From Centrapalus pauciflorus (lineage: Eukaryota; Streptophyta; Magnoliopsida; Asterales; Asteraceae), in contig JAANYP010002797.1 in NCBI GenBank assembly GCA_020465985.1, positions 249,248 to 313,247 of the forward strand: a stretch of 64,000 nt of DNA, written 5' to 3'. A program made the translations under genes and the position numbers. Shown piece after piece: positions 55,660 to 64,000 of the stretch (its first letter is position 1; every line of letters starts with the position of its first letter). A model generated the notes under the pieces. That model made no database searches, was not told where the DNA came from, and saw nothing but the letters and a program-made list of their open reading frames with translations.

Positions 55660-56300
55660 GAAGGATTCGAATCTAAGACAGACTCGAATAAGGAGTACTT
55701 CGAATCTGTCAGTAGATTCGAATCTACTCTTAGACTCGAAGGTTGGTAGTATATATAGGTCAACAGTGAAGTCATTTAATACCTACTGTTGTCGAATCTA
55801 TACTCTCGAATCTATTTTGGCGATTTCGAATCTGTCCTCGAGTCTACCGTTTCTCTACTAAACGACATTTTGTCGACTTTGAAGACGTTGTGTTCGAGTC
55901 TACAAACACTTCTAGGTATAATCAACTAGATTGTACAAGATTTGTGTAGTTTTATACACAATTTTAAGCTAAAACATCAAATTTTGAAGTTTTATGGGTC
56001 AAAATAGGGTTTTTGCTAAATAACTAAGTTTGGACCTATAAAAGATCAAATTAAAGACATAAATCAATGATTAGAACCTAGTTGAACTAATGTATGTGAT
56101 TTACCAAGTTCAAAATGGTTAAAATCTTGGGTTTTTGTTGAAAATTCATTCGTCGGGGCTTCGAATCTGTTCTAGGACTCTCGAATCTGTTCATGGGCTT
56201 CTCGAATCTATCATTAGATTCGAGATGACCATGATATTCGAATCTGTCCATTAGACTCGAAAAGGGACACTTCGAATCTGTTCCCTTCGAATCTGTACTT
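55660..56300 (+). repeat. C6 word arrays: TTCGAATCTG
   Basis: Two clusters (55660-55905 and 56155-56300) hold nearly twenty copies of TTCGAATCT(G) or the related ACTCGAA and TTCGAG. They flank and overlap the ORF3 promoter, leader and intron. The word matches the one in the C6 LTR and differs from those of the other families. Confidence 0.85.
55750..55915 (+). promoter_or_regulatory. Candidate promoter and leader exon of C6 ORF3
   Basis: TATATATAGG at 55750-55759 is followed by TCAACAGT, as at the C3 ORF3 promoter. The leader ends CTTCTAG|GTATAA with GT at 55916. The leader itself contains several TTCGAATCTG words. Confidence 0.55.
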
Positions 56301-56451
56301 TATTTATTTTGTTTAATTTAAACTTTATTAAACTTGTGGAAATTTAATTGTGTTGGATTTTGTATTTAATCAAGTACAAAATAAAACAAATTTTGAATTT
56401 AAACAAGTTTATTGATTTTTAATAAGTCTAACAGTTTTATTTATTGTGCAG
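55916..56451 (+). other. Candidate 5'-UTR intron of C6 ORF3 (536 nt)
   Basis: The donor is TCTAG|GTATAA and the acceptor TTTATTGTGCAG|AT, two nt before ATG 56454. An exact 8-bp inverted repeat, ATTTTGTA (56357-56364) with TACAAAAT (56375-56382), lies near the acceptor, the same relative place as the hairpin block in C2 and C3 but without sequence similarity. Confidence 0.5.
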
Positions 56452-56453
56452 AT

Positions 56454-59452
56454 ATGGCAGTTCGTGCTTTTGTCCCGAAACATAATATGGTCCTTAATCC
56501 AGACAATAATATCCCTGAGGCGCAGGGATATCGCCAAGTTTTGGATTTCCTAGCTGAATCTAGGATTAGCTTTGCTCTATACCATAACATCCCAATTGTT
56601 ATTTCATATGTGAGGCAGTTTTACGACCATTTACAAGTTGATTGCACTGTCACCCCGACAGTTCTAAGAACCAGAATCGCTGGCCAACCTCTAATCTTCT
56701 CAGCAGATATGTTGCGCCAAGTGCTACAGTTGGGTTCACAGGAACAAGAAGACGGGCCTATAGACTTCCATTGAGTATTAGGCAAGCCGCGTTTCTGAGA
56801 ATGGGCTATAGTCTGGACGTTACGAAATCATCTTATATGAAAAGTGGATTGATAGGGCAGTGGCGATTTCTGGTCCACGTGTTCATGGTTTGTTTTGCGC
56901 CAAAGAAGGCTGGTTTTGATTACATCGTCTCAAAGATCCAATCAGGGGTGATTGCGATGGTGTATAATAGGAAGTTCAGCTTCTCGCAGTTGTTTTTCTC
57001 GAAATTCATCCATCAGATTACAGCTCCTGACAGAGAAAGATTCCTTCTGTATCCAAGATTTGTAATGATGTTGATAAGGCACTTCTTGCCGAATTTGCCA
57101 CAATCAGAAGATTCCTTGAGCGTGAATATTATGGATAAGCGCATCTTTTCGGATTGTTCCTCACATCGAGGAAGGTTAGCGGTTCCGGTGGCGCGTCCAT
57201 TATTTGGAGCAATTGTAGACAGGGAATTTCAAGCCCCAGGTGATGCCAACTGGGCAGGGGTAGTTGATATTCAACCGCAGCAACAGCAACAGCAACAGCA
57301 ACCGCAACGCCAACAACAGCCGCGTGCTAGGCCGCGTGATCCACGACGCCAACAGCAACAACCTGCTAGTCAAATTCAGGCGTCCAGGCCTTCAACAAGT
57401 GAACAACCACAGGCACAAGAAGCAGGGACTTCAGGTGCAGTCCCCGAATCTGAGCAGATTGCTCAGACCTTGGAGGAAATATGGTCCTCTGGTCCTAATG
57501 CAAATGAAGATGTGGCAGCAGCATTAGTGGGTGAGCTGCTTAGTCCGCCTGGAGATGAAGATGATATATTTCATGATGTTGACGAATATCAACCAGAAAG
57601 GGCAGCTGACGCATTAATATCTTCAGAATCCGAATCAGATTCAGAGGAAGTTCCTGCAGCTGCAGTTCCTGAAGTTCAAATTGGAACTTATGGTTCGCGA
57701 TTGATAGTCAATGAAGGTGGTTCGAGGAGGCGAGAGGCCAGGGAATCAGAGGAGTCAGATTTTGAAGAAGATGAGACTGCTCAGTTGGTGACAAGGCAAC
57801 GGGCCAAACGTCACAGGTTTATGCAGGGGACTTCATCAGAGTCCGATGCACAACCTCAGCCTCAAACCCAAACCCAACCCCAAGTTACAGCTCCACTATC
57901 ACCGCCACCTCAGCAACATGAACCCTACATTCCCCACCCATTCAATCCTGCTCCCTTTCAGTCCATCCCTTCTACATCAGCAGCCTATACCGACAATCAA
58001 CGAATCATGCAACTCAAGAGTCGTGTCGACTTTCAGAACGTTCAAATCATAACTCTCACAAAAGCAGTCGGTGAACTCCAAGAGCATAACTCTAATCTTG
58101 ATAAGGAGAATGCAGAACTGAGAAAGATTGTTGAAAGTGTTAGAGACGAAAACACGGAGATTACATCATTTGTTGCTGATCAATCGTCTGAAATCCGAGC
58201 AATGCGGTCCCTCCTAGAGCAACTTATGAAAAATATACAAACTCAGGGGGAGACGAGTTGTAAAGATCAGGAAGTACAGCGAAAAGATGATGATAATGAA
58301 GGCAATGATCCCGGTGCGAATAAAGAGATTGAGTCTGTAGATTTTCCTGCAGCTCAAGTTATACAAGTTCAGGGGGAGCCTAGTCAAGGCGAAGGACAAC
58401 GGGGTGAAGCTAGTTCATCTAAACAGCCTTCAGACTTTGAGATCAGTGAGATGATTGAAGCACTCATGGATCTTGATGATGATACACTGGATGGAGGTTT
58501 TGATTATGAAGATGAAGAGCTTGAAGAAGGAGAGTTTATTCCGGAAGAGATAGTAGATTGGCAACCTGAAGATGAAGTAGTAGCTGATGAGGATGATGAA
58601 GCTGACGAAATAGTTGTACAGCAGAATCCTATCACTGACACTTATATGATAGATGGAGATAGAATTGTCGATGTTGACATAGTGAATGCTGCCTTGAATC
58701 CTAAGTCATCGACTGAAGAACCAGCAAGAGAGCTAAGTAACGAAGAAAAAAGGAAGCTATGGTTCAGAGCCGAAGAGAAGGAGTTAGCAATTAGGAGATC
58801 AATGAAAGTGCCTGGTACAGGGAAGCTATCTGAGCGAATCTTAAGTTGGTTCTTTGACAGAGATCTTCAACTTTTTATAATTAAAAGAAAAGACGGGCTT
58901 CAGTACTTAAGGCGAACATTGAAAGCATTCAACACCCTTCCAAAGATTGAAATCACAGCGCTTGCATGGAAAGATCTGATAAATATTGGTGATGATCCTT
59001 ATGCGAATGTAATTGAAAGAATTATAAGAAAGGAGGGGAGATCTAGGAAGTTTGAACGGTTGAGTCCAAGGGTCGGAAGAAGAGTCGAGGATAAGTCACG
59101 TATAGATCCTCTTACAGGCCGACCTTGGATGAGGATTCAGTACAAACCAGTGAAATGCCTGAGGAAGGTACCTCTGAATAAAATGCCACAGAATGTTTTG
59201 CGAAATCTACATTGGTGGTATGCTGATACAGAGACCGGGGAAGCAGTCATGGAAGATTTTGAAGAAAAGGTCATCCTTAAAGTCTATGACCCGCTTCACC
59301 TGGTGAACCTATCTAAAGAAGACCTGCAGATTTTGTATAACTGTAAGATTTCCAGTGACGCACATATGGATACTGAAGCTAGTAAGTATGAAAATGTGGT
59401 CAAGGTATGCGTTGAAAAAGGTTTGTATGCTGGTAGTGTTTTGAATCAATAA
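56454..59452 (+). pseudogene. C6 ORF3 with a single 1-nt deletion
   Basis: ATG 56454 follows the acceptor. The N-domain has SFALYHNIP, a VRQFYDHL motif near residue 55, QWRFLVHVF and LYPRFVMML. A 1-nt deletion near 56770, about 105 codons in, moves the rest to another frame, which is then open to TAA 59450-59452. Gln-rich (57270-57365), acidic and coiled-coil (58020-58230) regions follow. The C-terminal module (LFIIKRKDGLQY) is near 58870. This is the same domain plan as the other ORF3s, about 1000 codons. Only this one lesion is seen, fitting the young age of the copy. Confidence 0.8.
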
Positions 59453-59499
59453 TAAACCATGTTCTCAAATCAAATGTGTGAATTATTAGAAGCTATCGT

Positions 59500-59511
59500 C
59501 AAGGGGGAGTC
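59500..59511 (+). promoter_or_regulatory. C6 polypurine tract
   Basis: CAAGGGGGAGTC directly precedes the 3' LTR start TGTTGGTACA. Confidence 0.9.
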
Positions 59512-60156
59512 TGTTGGTACATCCCGTGTGACGATAGCAGTCTAAGTTGTCTTACATTGTGATTTAGCATATGTTTGGTATATATATTATGTATGATTGA
59601 TGATTATCAGTGTTTGTATGTTTGAACCTGATGTAACGTATTACAAGAAGTTCAAACATAAAGCTCAAAGATAAAATCAGTCATAAGGTAATATCATAAG
59701 TTTCAAACACTTAGTTGTATATGTCAAAGGCTAGATTCGAATTGCATAAGAGGATACATTCGAATCCGTGATAGATTCGAATGAGACCTTAGATTCGAAT
59801 ATAGGATAGATTCGAGACTGTCATGTTGAACAGACTCGAATGGGCCTTGGGCCAGATTCGAGTCTGACCCACATCAGATTCGAATCAGGGTCTATAATTA
59901 GGGATAGACTCGAATGATTAGAGGACTTTTTGCAGAATTCGTGAGGAATTAAGCAAGAGGCGATCTCGAGTTTATCAGCTAGGTGAGTGCCGTTTCGGAG
60001 AGAATTAGTACGTAGGATCGTTCGTGTGTCGTTCGTTCAGCGTCTAATAGTCTCCGTGTTCCGTTGGTTGAGAGTTGTCCGTCTGACCGTCAACGAGGAT
60101 TCCGCACTCGTTCACGGATCCGCGTCTAGATAGATCTTGCAGTCGTAGACCTTACA
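59512..60156 (+). repeat. C6 3' LTR (645 bp)
   Basis: It is nearly identical to 50297-50943: one fewer TA in the TATATATA run and one C/T difference in a GATTCGAATC word region. GGTAA follows as target duplication. Confidence 0.95.
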
Positions 60157-60755
60157 GGTAAGCCTCTTACCAGATTCTTTTTGACTAAAACATTCATGGA
60201 CTTGAAGTTCATGTGACACATCCTTCTATGCCAAAGAGCAGACTCATTGGATGATGCTTTAGATATCAAACAGCTTAAAGTATTTGATTTGGATAATAGA
60301 TATGTGTCCAAACAGTATACATTGTCCTTTCTTGGTGTTCTTAGTAAAACAAGATTTTCAGGAATTTTGAAATCTTTTGAAAGGACAATGCACTCAGAAT
60401 CTGTAAACAGAACAATGTTTTGTTTGTCACAAATTTGAGAGACACTTAATAAATTATACTTAAGCTGTTCAACATACAAAACATCATGAAAAATCATGTT
60501 GCCTGCATTAACAGTACCTTTACCTGTAACCTTACCTCCTTTTGAGTTGCCTCCAAATGCAACAAATCCTCCATCAAAGCCTTTGAAATTTGACAAGCAC
60601 TCAGAATTGCCTGTCATTTGCCTACAGCATCCACTGTCCAAATGCCATATTGTTTTATGAGGTGACCTGTGGTTGCCCTGCACAAATAAAAGCTTAGTCA
60701 GTAGTGGAGTAAACCCAAACCAAATTGGTTTTGGGTTGGCCTTGTACATTGACAT
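60157..60755 (-). pseudogene. pol: C5 pol: protease and integrase zinc region (part upstream of C6)
   Basis: Minus-strand frame with protease site IWHLDSGCCRQMTG, YNLLSVSQICD, and pre-integrase ALWHRRMCHMNF. C6 interrupts it after LVRGLP, and the same reading resumes at 50296. The frame overlaps the end of gag (60694-60755) in another phase. Codons before about 60704 do not look like protein and follow a GTGCAG acceptor-like site. Gag-Pol joining may use a frameshift or a short intron. Confidence 0.85.
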
Positions 60756-63348
60756 AACTAAACACTGTTTTTGATTTTTTATATTTAGTGAGATCTACTG
60801 ATGGAGTCTTTGGAGAGTATTTAGTGATTATATGAGGTATCCAGGTATTCTGATCATCTTTTCTTCTAACAGTCTCAGATGATTCACTAGCAGTTCCAGA
60901 TTGAGGCTTAGCAGTCTGATCTGTGTTTGTAGTGCTAACAGCTTCAGAATTTGCACTAACAGCTTCAGAATTTGGCTTAGCAGTCTGATCTTTTGCATCA
61001 GCAGTTTGATCTGAAAATTTGTCCTTGACACACCATATTTGTTTAAAACTTAATTTAGGCTTTGCCAAAACTTGTTTTTGGTGTGTGGACTGTTTTTTAT
61101 TAACTTTTGAAAGCCTGTGATCAGCTGTTTTCTTTGGAACTGGTGTGGAAGATTTGACCTTTGAAGTTTTTACATGAGTAGGACTTGTCTTTTTATGAAT
61201 CACATTCTGTTTAGCAACAGCTGGTTTATAAAAACAGTCCTTGGCCAAATGATTTTTCCTTCCACAGTGAAAACACCTTTTGACTGTTTTCTTTGGAGAA
61301 CCAGATTTATTTGACAACATCTGGTTCTTGTTCCTCTGATTTCCCCTTACCTGCTGTTGTTTGGGAAACTTTTGAACACCATGCTTTTGACATGTGCAGA
61401 CTGGAACATTTTTACCCCTTTTATTATTCTTTGAAGAAGATGCAGTGTTACAGTTAGAATGTACAGAAACTTGTGGAGCAGCATTGCATACGCTCATCTT
61501 CTCTTTTCCTTTCTTACTGGGGGCTTGGATCTCTATAGGTGCACTCATTGTTTTGTGGTCTTTCTCAACTGCTAGACACTCACAGTCTCTATCTTGAATC
61601 TGATCTTCTTTTGATTCAGGACTGTTATCAAGGATAGAATCTACAATAGTCATAGACTCATCTAGTGGTTCATTTACAAGTCTATCAGCAACCTCACTCA
61701 TTGGATGAATGTATTTGTTGTTGTATGGAGGTGGAGTAGCCCTGTAGCCTATTCCTTCTTTGGGATTAACCTGAGATTTTACCCTATCTTTAAATTGGAC
61801 TTCCATTAGGTGTTCCAGCTTTTGATTTGCCAACTTGAAGTTACCTAGATCTATATTGACATATTCTAGTTTCTTATTAGCCTCTAACACCTTTTGTTCA
61901 GTCTCTTCTACCTTTTTATTAAGGGATTCTATTTTCTTATTTAGCTCCTTTTTCTCCCACTCATGATATGTTCTATCATGTCCCATTTGAATCTCATTGT
62001 CCTTATAGTCATTGATCTGTTTTTCAAGATCTTCTATGGCTTGCATGTATTCATATCTCCTTTCTTCCATCTTAGCTAGAGTTTTGCACATGCTCTCATT
62101 ATGATATCTGTACTTTTTAACCATATTTTTGCATGATTGAGAGCAGAGTTTAGAATTTACCTCAGATGGTAGTTCAGTGGAGGAGACAGTTGATGTTTCT
62201 GCCATCAGAGCTTGATTTTGAAATTTTTCCTCTGTCTGATCACTCCAATCAAACACATTGTCTTCTTGGGAGACAAGTGCTGTTGATGATGATGTCTGAT
62301 TGGGCTGTGGAGTCCTTGATGACTGTTGACCTTGAGATCTACATTCTCTGGCAAAGTGACCAAGTTTATGACACTTGTAACACTCAACTTTTGTCTTATC
62401 AAAGGCTGGTTTGCCTTCTGTTCTGGCTTGAAAGTTGGTCCTTCCAGTTCTTTTAAGAAACCTTTTGGCCCTCATAGTCAGCATTGCATGTTGCCACTTT
62501 AAATCCATCTCTTCAAGATCATCCGGATGAATTTGTTCTAAATCTTCAGCATTTAGAGCAAACAGTCCATCATTGACAACAAAAGCCTCATAGTGAGCTT
62601 CAGTAGAGTTGCCATCACCAGCTGAAAAGGAATCACTGCTATTAGATTTTTCAGAAGACAGAAGAGCAGTATTATGATTATAAGAAAAGGATTTCTTTTT
62701 AGTATCAATCTCAGTCTCAAAAACTCTCAGACTGTTGTACAGATCATCCAGTTCTATCTCATCAAGAGTGTCTTTTGTTCTCCATTGTGCAGCATAAACT
62801 GTCCATTCTTCTCCAAGAGATCTGAGAAACTTTCTGTTGACTTCATCTTGATCCAGACTGACCTTTGCACTTTCCAGTTCACTTATCAGTTTGTTGAACC
62901 TGTCAAAAATTTGAGTAAGGTTTTCATTCTTGCCACCAGAAAAGTTCTCATACTGCTGTTTCAAAAGATCCTTTTGATTTCTCTTGGTACTGGCATTACC
63001 AGCAAATCTTTTCTCTAAAGCATTCCAAAGAGAATGAGCAGTATAAAACTTTTTGAACTGATGTTGATAAGCATTAGGAATGGCTATTTGTAAAAGTGTA
63101 AGAGCTTTCACTTCATTCATTCTAGCCTTTCTTTCAAGTTCAGTTCTTGGAGGAGTTTTGACTGGTTTTCCCTCATCATCAAGTTCTGGATCAACTACAG
63201 GAGGAAATTCAACAGCTTCTCATATGGCATAATCAATGAATTGAATATGCTGTTGAATCCTGAGTTTCCACATCTCAAACTCAGTGGGCTTGAGCATAGG
63301 CACTTTGAGTCCTTGCCCAGATCCACTGCTGCTATTTTCAAATTCCAT
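60694..63348 (-). pseudogene. gag: C5 gag, long form, one nonsense codon
   Basis: ATG 63348 starts MEFENSSSGSG. A TGA at 63220-63222 replaces an expected Trp codon about 43 codons in. The frame is then open to 60694. The capsid-like domain includes HSLWNALEKRFAG and FDRFNKLISELE. Two CCHC knuckles (CYKCHKLGHFAREC; CFHCGRKNHLAKDC) would bind RNA. A coiled coil lies between them (MEERRYEYMQAIEDLEKQI onward). The C-terminal part is Lys/Ser/Thr-rich with repeated A-V-S-A-N-S-E words. Total about 884 codons. The single transition-type lesion suggests decay after insertion. Confidence 0.85.
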
Positions 63349-63409
63349 TGCAAAAGATTAAAAATTTAAAAGAAAGTTTGCGACTTTGGAAAACAAAGAA
63401 CGACCTGTG

Positions 63410-63421
63410 GCTCTGATACCA
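63410..63421 (-). promoter_or_regulatory. C5 primer-binding site
   Basis: On the minus strand this reads TGGTATCAGAGC, two nt after the LTR end, matching initiator methionine tRNA. Confidence 0.9.
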
Positions 63422-63423
63422 CT

Positions 63424-64000
63424 TATCAGGTTCTAAAACTAATTTACCAAGACTAACTGATTTGAATTTATCAGAGTATAAATCAATAATCTTGCTTTGA
63501 ATCAAAGTTTAATTAAGAAGTCTGCGGAATAACACTTAATTATTTTAACAAAAACTTTCAGAATCAATAATAAATAAACACAAGAAAAATTCAAAACTGC
63601 TTGTATTGCTGATTTCAATGATTACAATCACCTCTAATCTGTTTGATTAGACGAAGAACACAAACTGTTCTTAGGGTTTTACAACCTTAGAGGCTTATGA
63701 AAACTCAAACAAAAAGCAATTACAAACTTGAATATGCAGAAAACTCCTATACAATAGAAAGACCTATTCTATGTATATATATTGCTTCTTGATTTGTTTC
63801 CTTGAAGGACTATGACTACTCTGATAGTAGATATGCTGGAATCTTCGTGTAGATATCTTTTCCTGAATATCAGCACTTTCTGTTTATGAAACTGTTGAGC
63901 AGCTTGAATCACTTGACAGCATGAACAGAGCAGCTTGAGTTGACTTGAACTTTTACACTGGCAGCTCGAGATTCTTCAACTAACAGCATGAACTTTGTAT
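63424..64000 (-). repeat. C5 5' LTR, partial
   Basis: It matches 43461-44040 with about 3% substitutions. It continues past the window. CAGCTTGAA and CAGCATGAAC words recur at 63890-64000, as in the other LTR. Confidence 0.9.

Larger units (their letters stand above)
50297..60156 (+). mobile_element. C6: young, gag-less copia element inserted in C5 pol
   Basis: It is flanked by perfect 5-bp duplications GGTAA (50292-50296 and 60157-60161). The LTRs are 647 and 645 bp and differ by one substitution and one TA unit by eye. Internal order: primer-binding site, pol starting inside protease, linker, ORF3, polypurine tract. Gag is entirely missing. It is the youngest insertion of the right nest. 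Confidence 0.95.
43461..64000 (-). mobile_element. C5: Sirevirus-like copia element on the minus strand, split by C6
   Basis: The 3' LTR is at 43461-44122 and the 5' LTR at 63424 to the window end. Reading right to left: primer-binding site, gag, pol, linker, ORF3, polypurine tract. C6 interrupts pol at 50297-60156. The two LTRs differ by about 17 substitutions and one 13-nt indel over the 577 bp shared, so C5 is clearly older than C3 and C6. Confidence 0.9.

Noticed and set aside
60665..60704. A 37-nt intron (GTTTAC...GTGCAG, minus strand) joining C5 gag and pol in frame.
   Set aside because: It is too short for a plant intron. A 70-nt alternative starting at GTACAA is possible but unsupported; programmed frameshifting is equally likely.

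Overview
This is repeat-dense eukaryotic nuclear DNA from a plant, almost certainly a eudicot. The evidence is plant-type Ty1/copia and Ty3/gypsy polyproteins, primer-binding sites of the initiator-tRNA type, a Mutator-like element with a plant PB1-like N-terminal domain, and AT-rich GT-AG introns. The overall style suggests Asteraceae, but that is only an impression. I see no ordinary host gene. Practically every base belongs to nested transposable elements, labelled here C1 to C6 (copia), G1 (gypsy) and M1 (MULE).

Left nest. G1 is an old, heavily decayed chromodomain-type gypsy element (15274-38934; the start of its 5' LTR lies left of the window). C2 (6589-15273) sits inside the G1 5' LTR. 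C1 (1-6588) sits inside the C2 integrase. C3 (23717-37913) sits inside the G1 3' LTR, with a perfect 5-bp target duplication (AGCTA) and LTRs that differ at one position by eye.

Right nest. After about 330 bp of low-complexity sequence comes M1 (39270-41357), a broken MuDR-type transposase gene. C4 (41358-43460, same family as C3) interrupts it. C5 (minus strand, 43461 to beyond 64000) interrupts C4. C6 (50297-60156, target duplication GGTAA) interrupts the C5 pol gene. C4, C5 and M1 continue past the right edge.

The copia elements are large and Sirevirus-like in layout: gag, pol (protease, integrase, RT, RNase H), a long non-coding linker, then a large third gene (ORF3) of roughly 940-1390 codons before the polypurine tract and 3' LTR. 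ORF3 is seen in five families (C1, C2, C3, C5, C6). All share an N-terminal domain with an aromatic F-W/Y motif and a distal R-F motif, a disordered charged middle, coiled-coil stretches and a C-terminal module. I see no signal peptide or membrane segment, so the usual label 'envelope-like' is doubtful.

The most interesting pattern is around ORF3. In C2, C3 and C6 the linker looks like a self-contained plant transcription unit: a TATA box, a short leader exon, a GT donor, a 0.5-1.25 kb intron and an AG acceptor 2-8 nt before the ORF3 ATG. C1 has a TATA box and C5 a weak TATA-like palindrome, with no obvious intron. Each family carries a dense array of its own short word in or beside this unit: TTCGAG in C2, CCGAATTCGG in C3/C4, ATTCGAATCTG in C6, AACCTGTTC/CAGCTTGAA in C1/C5. 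A family-specific protein next to a family-specific motif array resembles the VANC anti-silencing arrangement of Arabidopsis VANDAL elements. That parallel is my inference. C2 and C3 also share a conserved hairpin-forming block just upstream of ORF3.

C3 has a candidate phase-0 intron that would fuse Gag to Pol. C3 and C6 are both young insertions (near-identical LTRs) of already defective copies, so they were probably moved in trans. C6 lost gag by a deletion whose junction falls at the primer-binding site.
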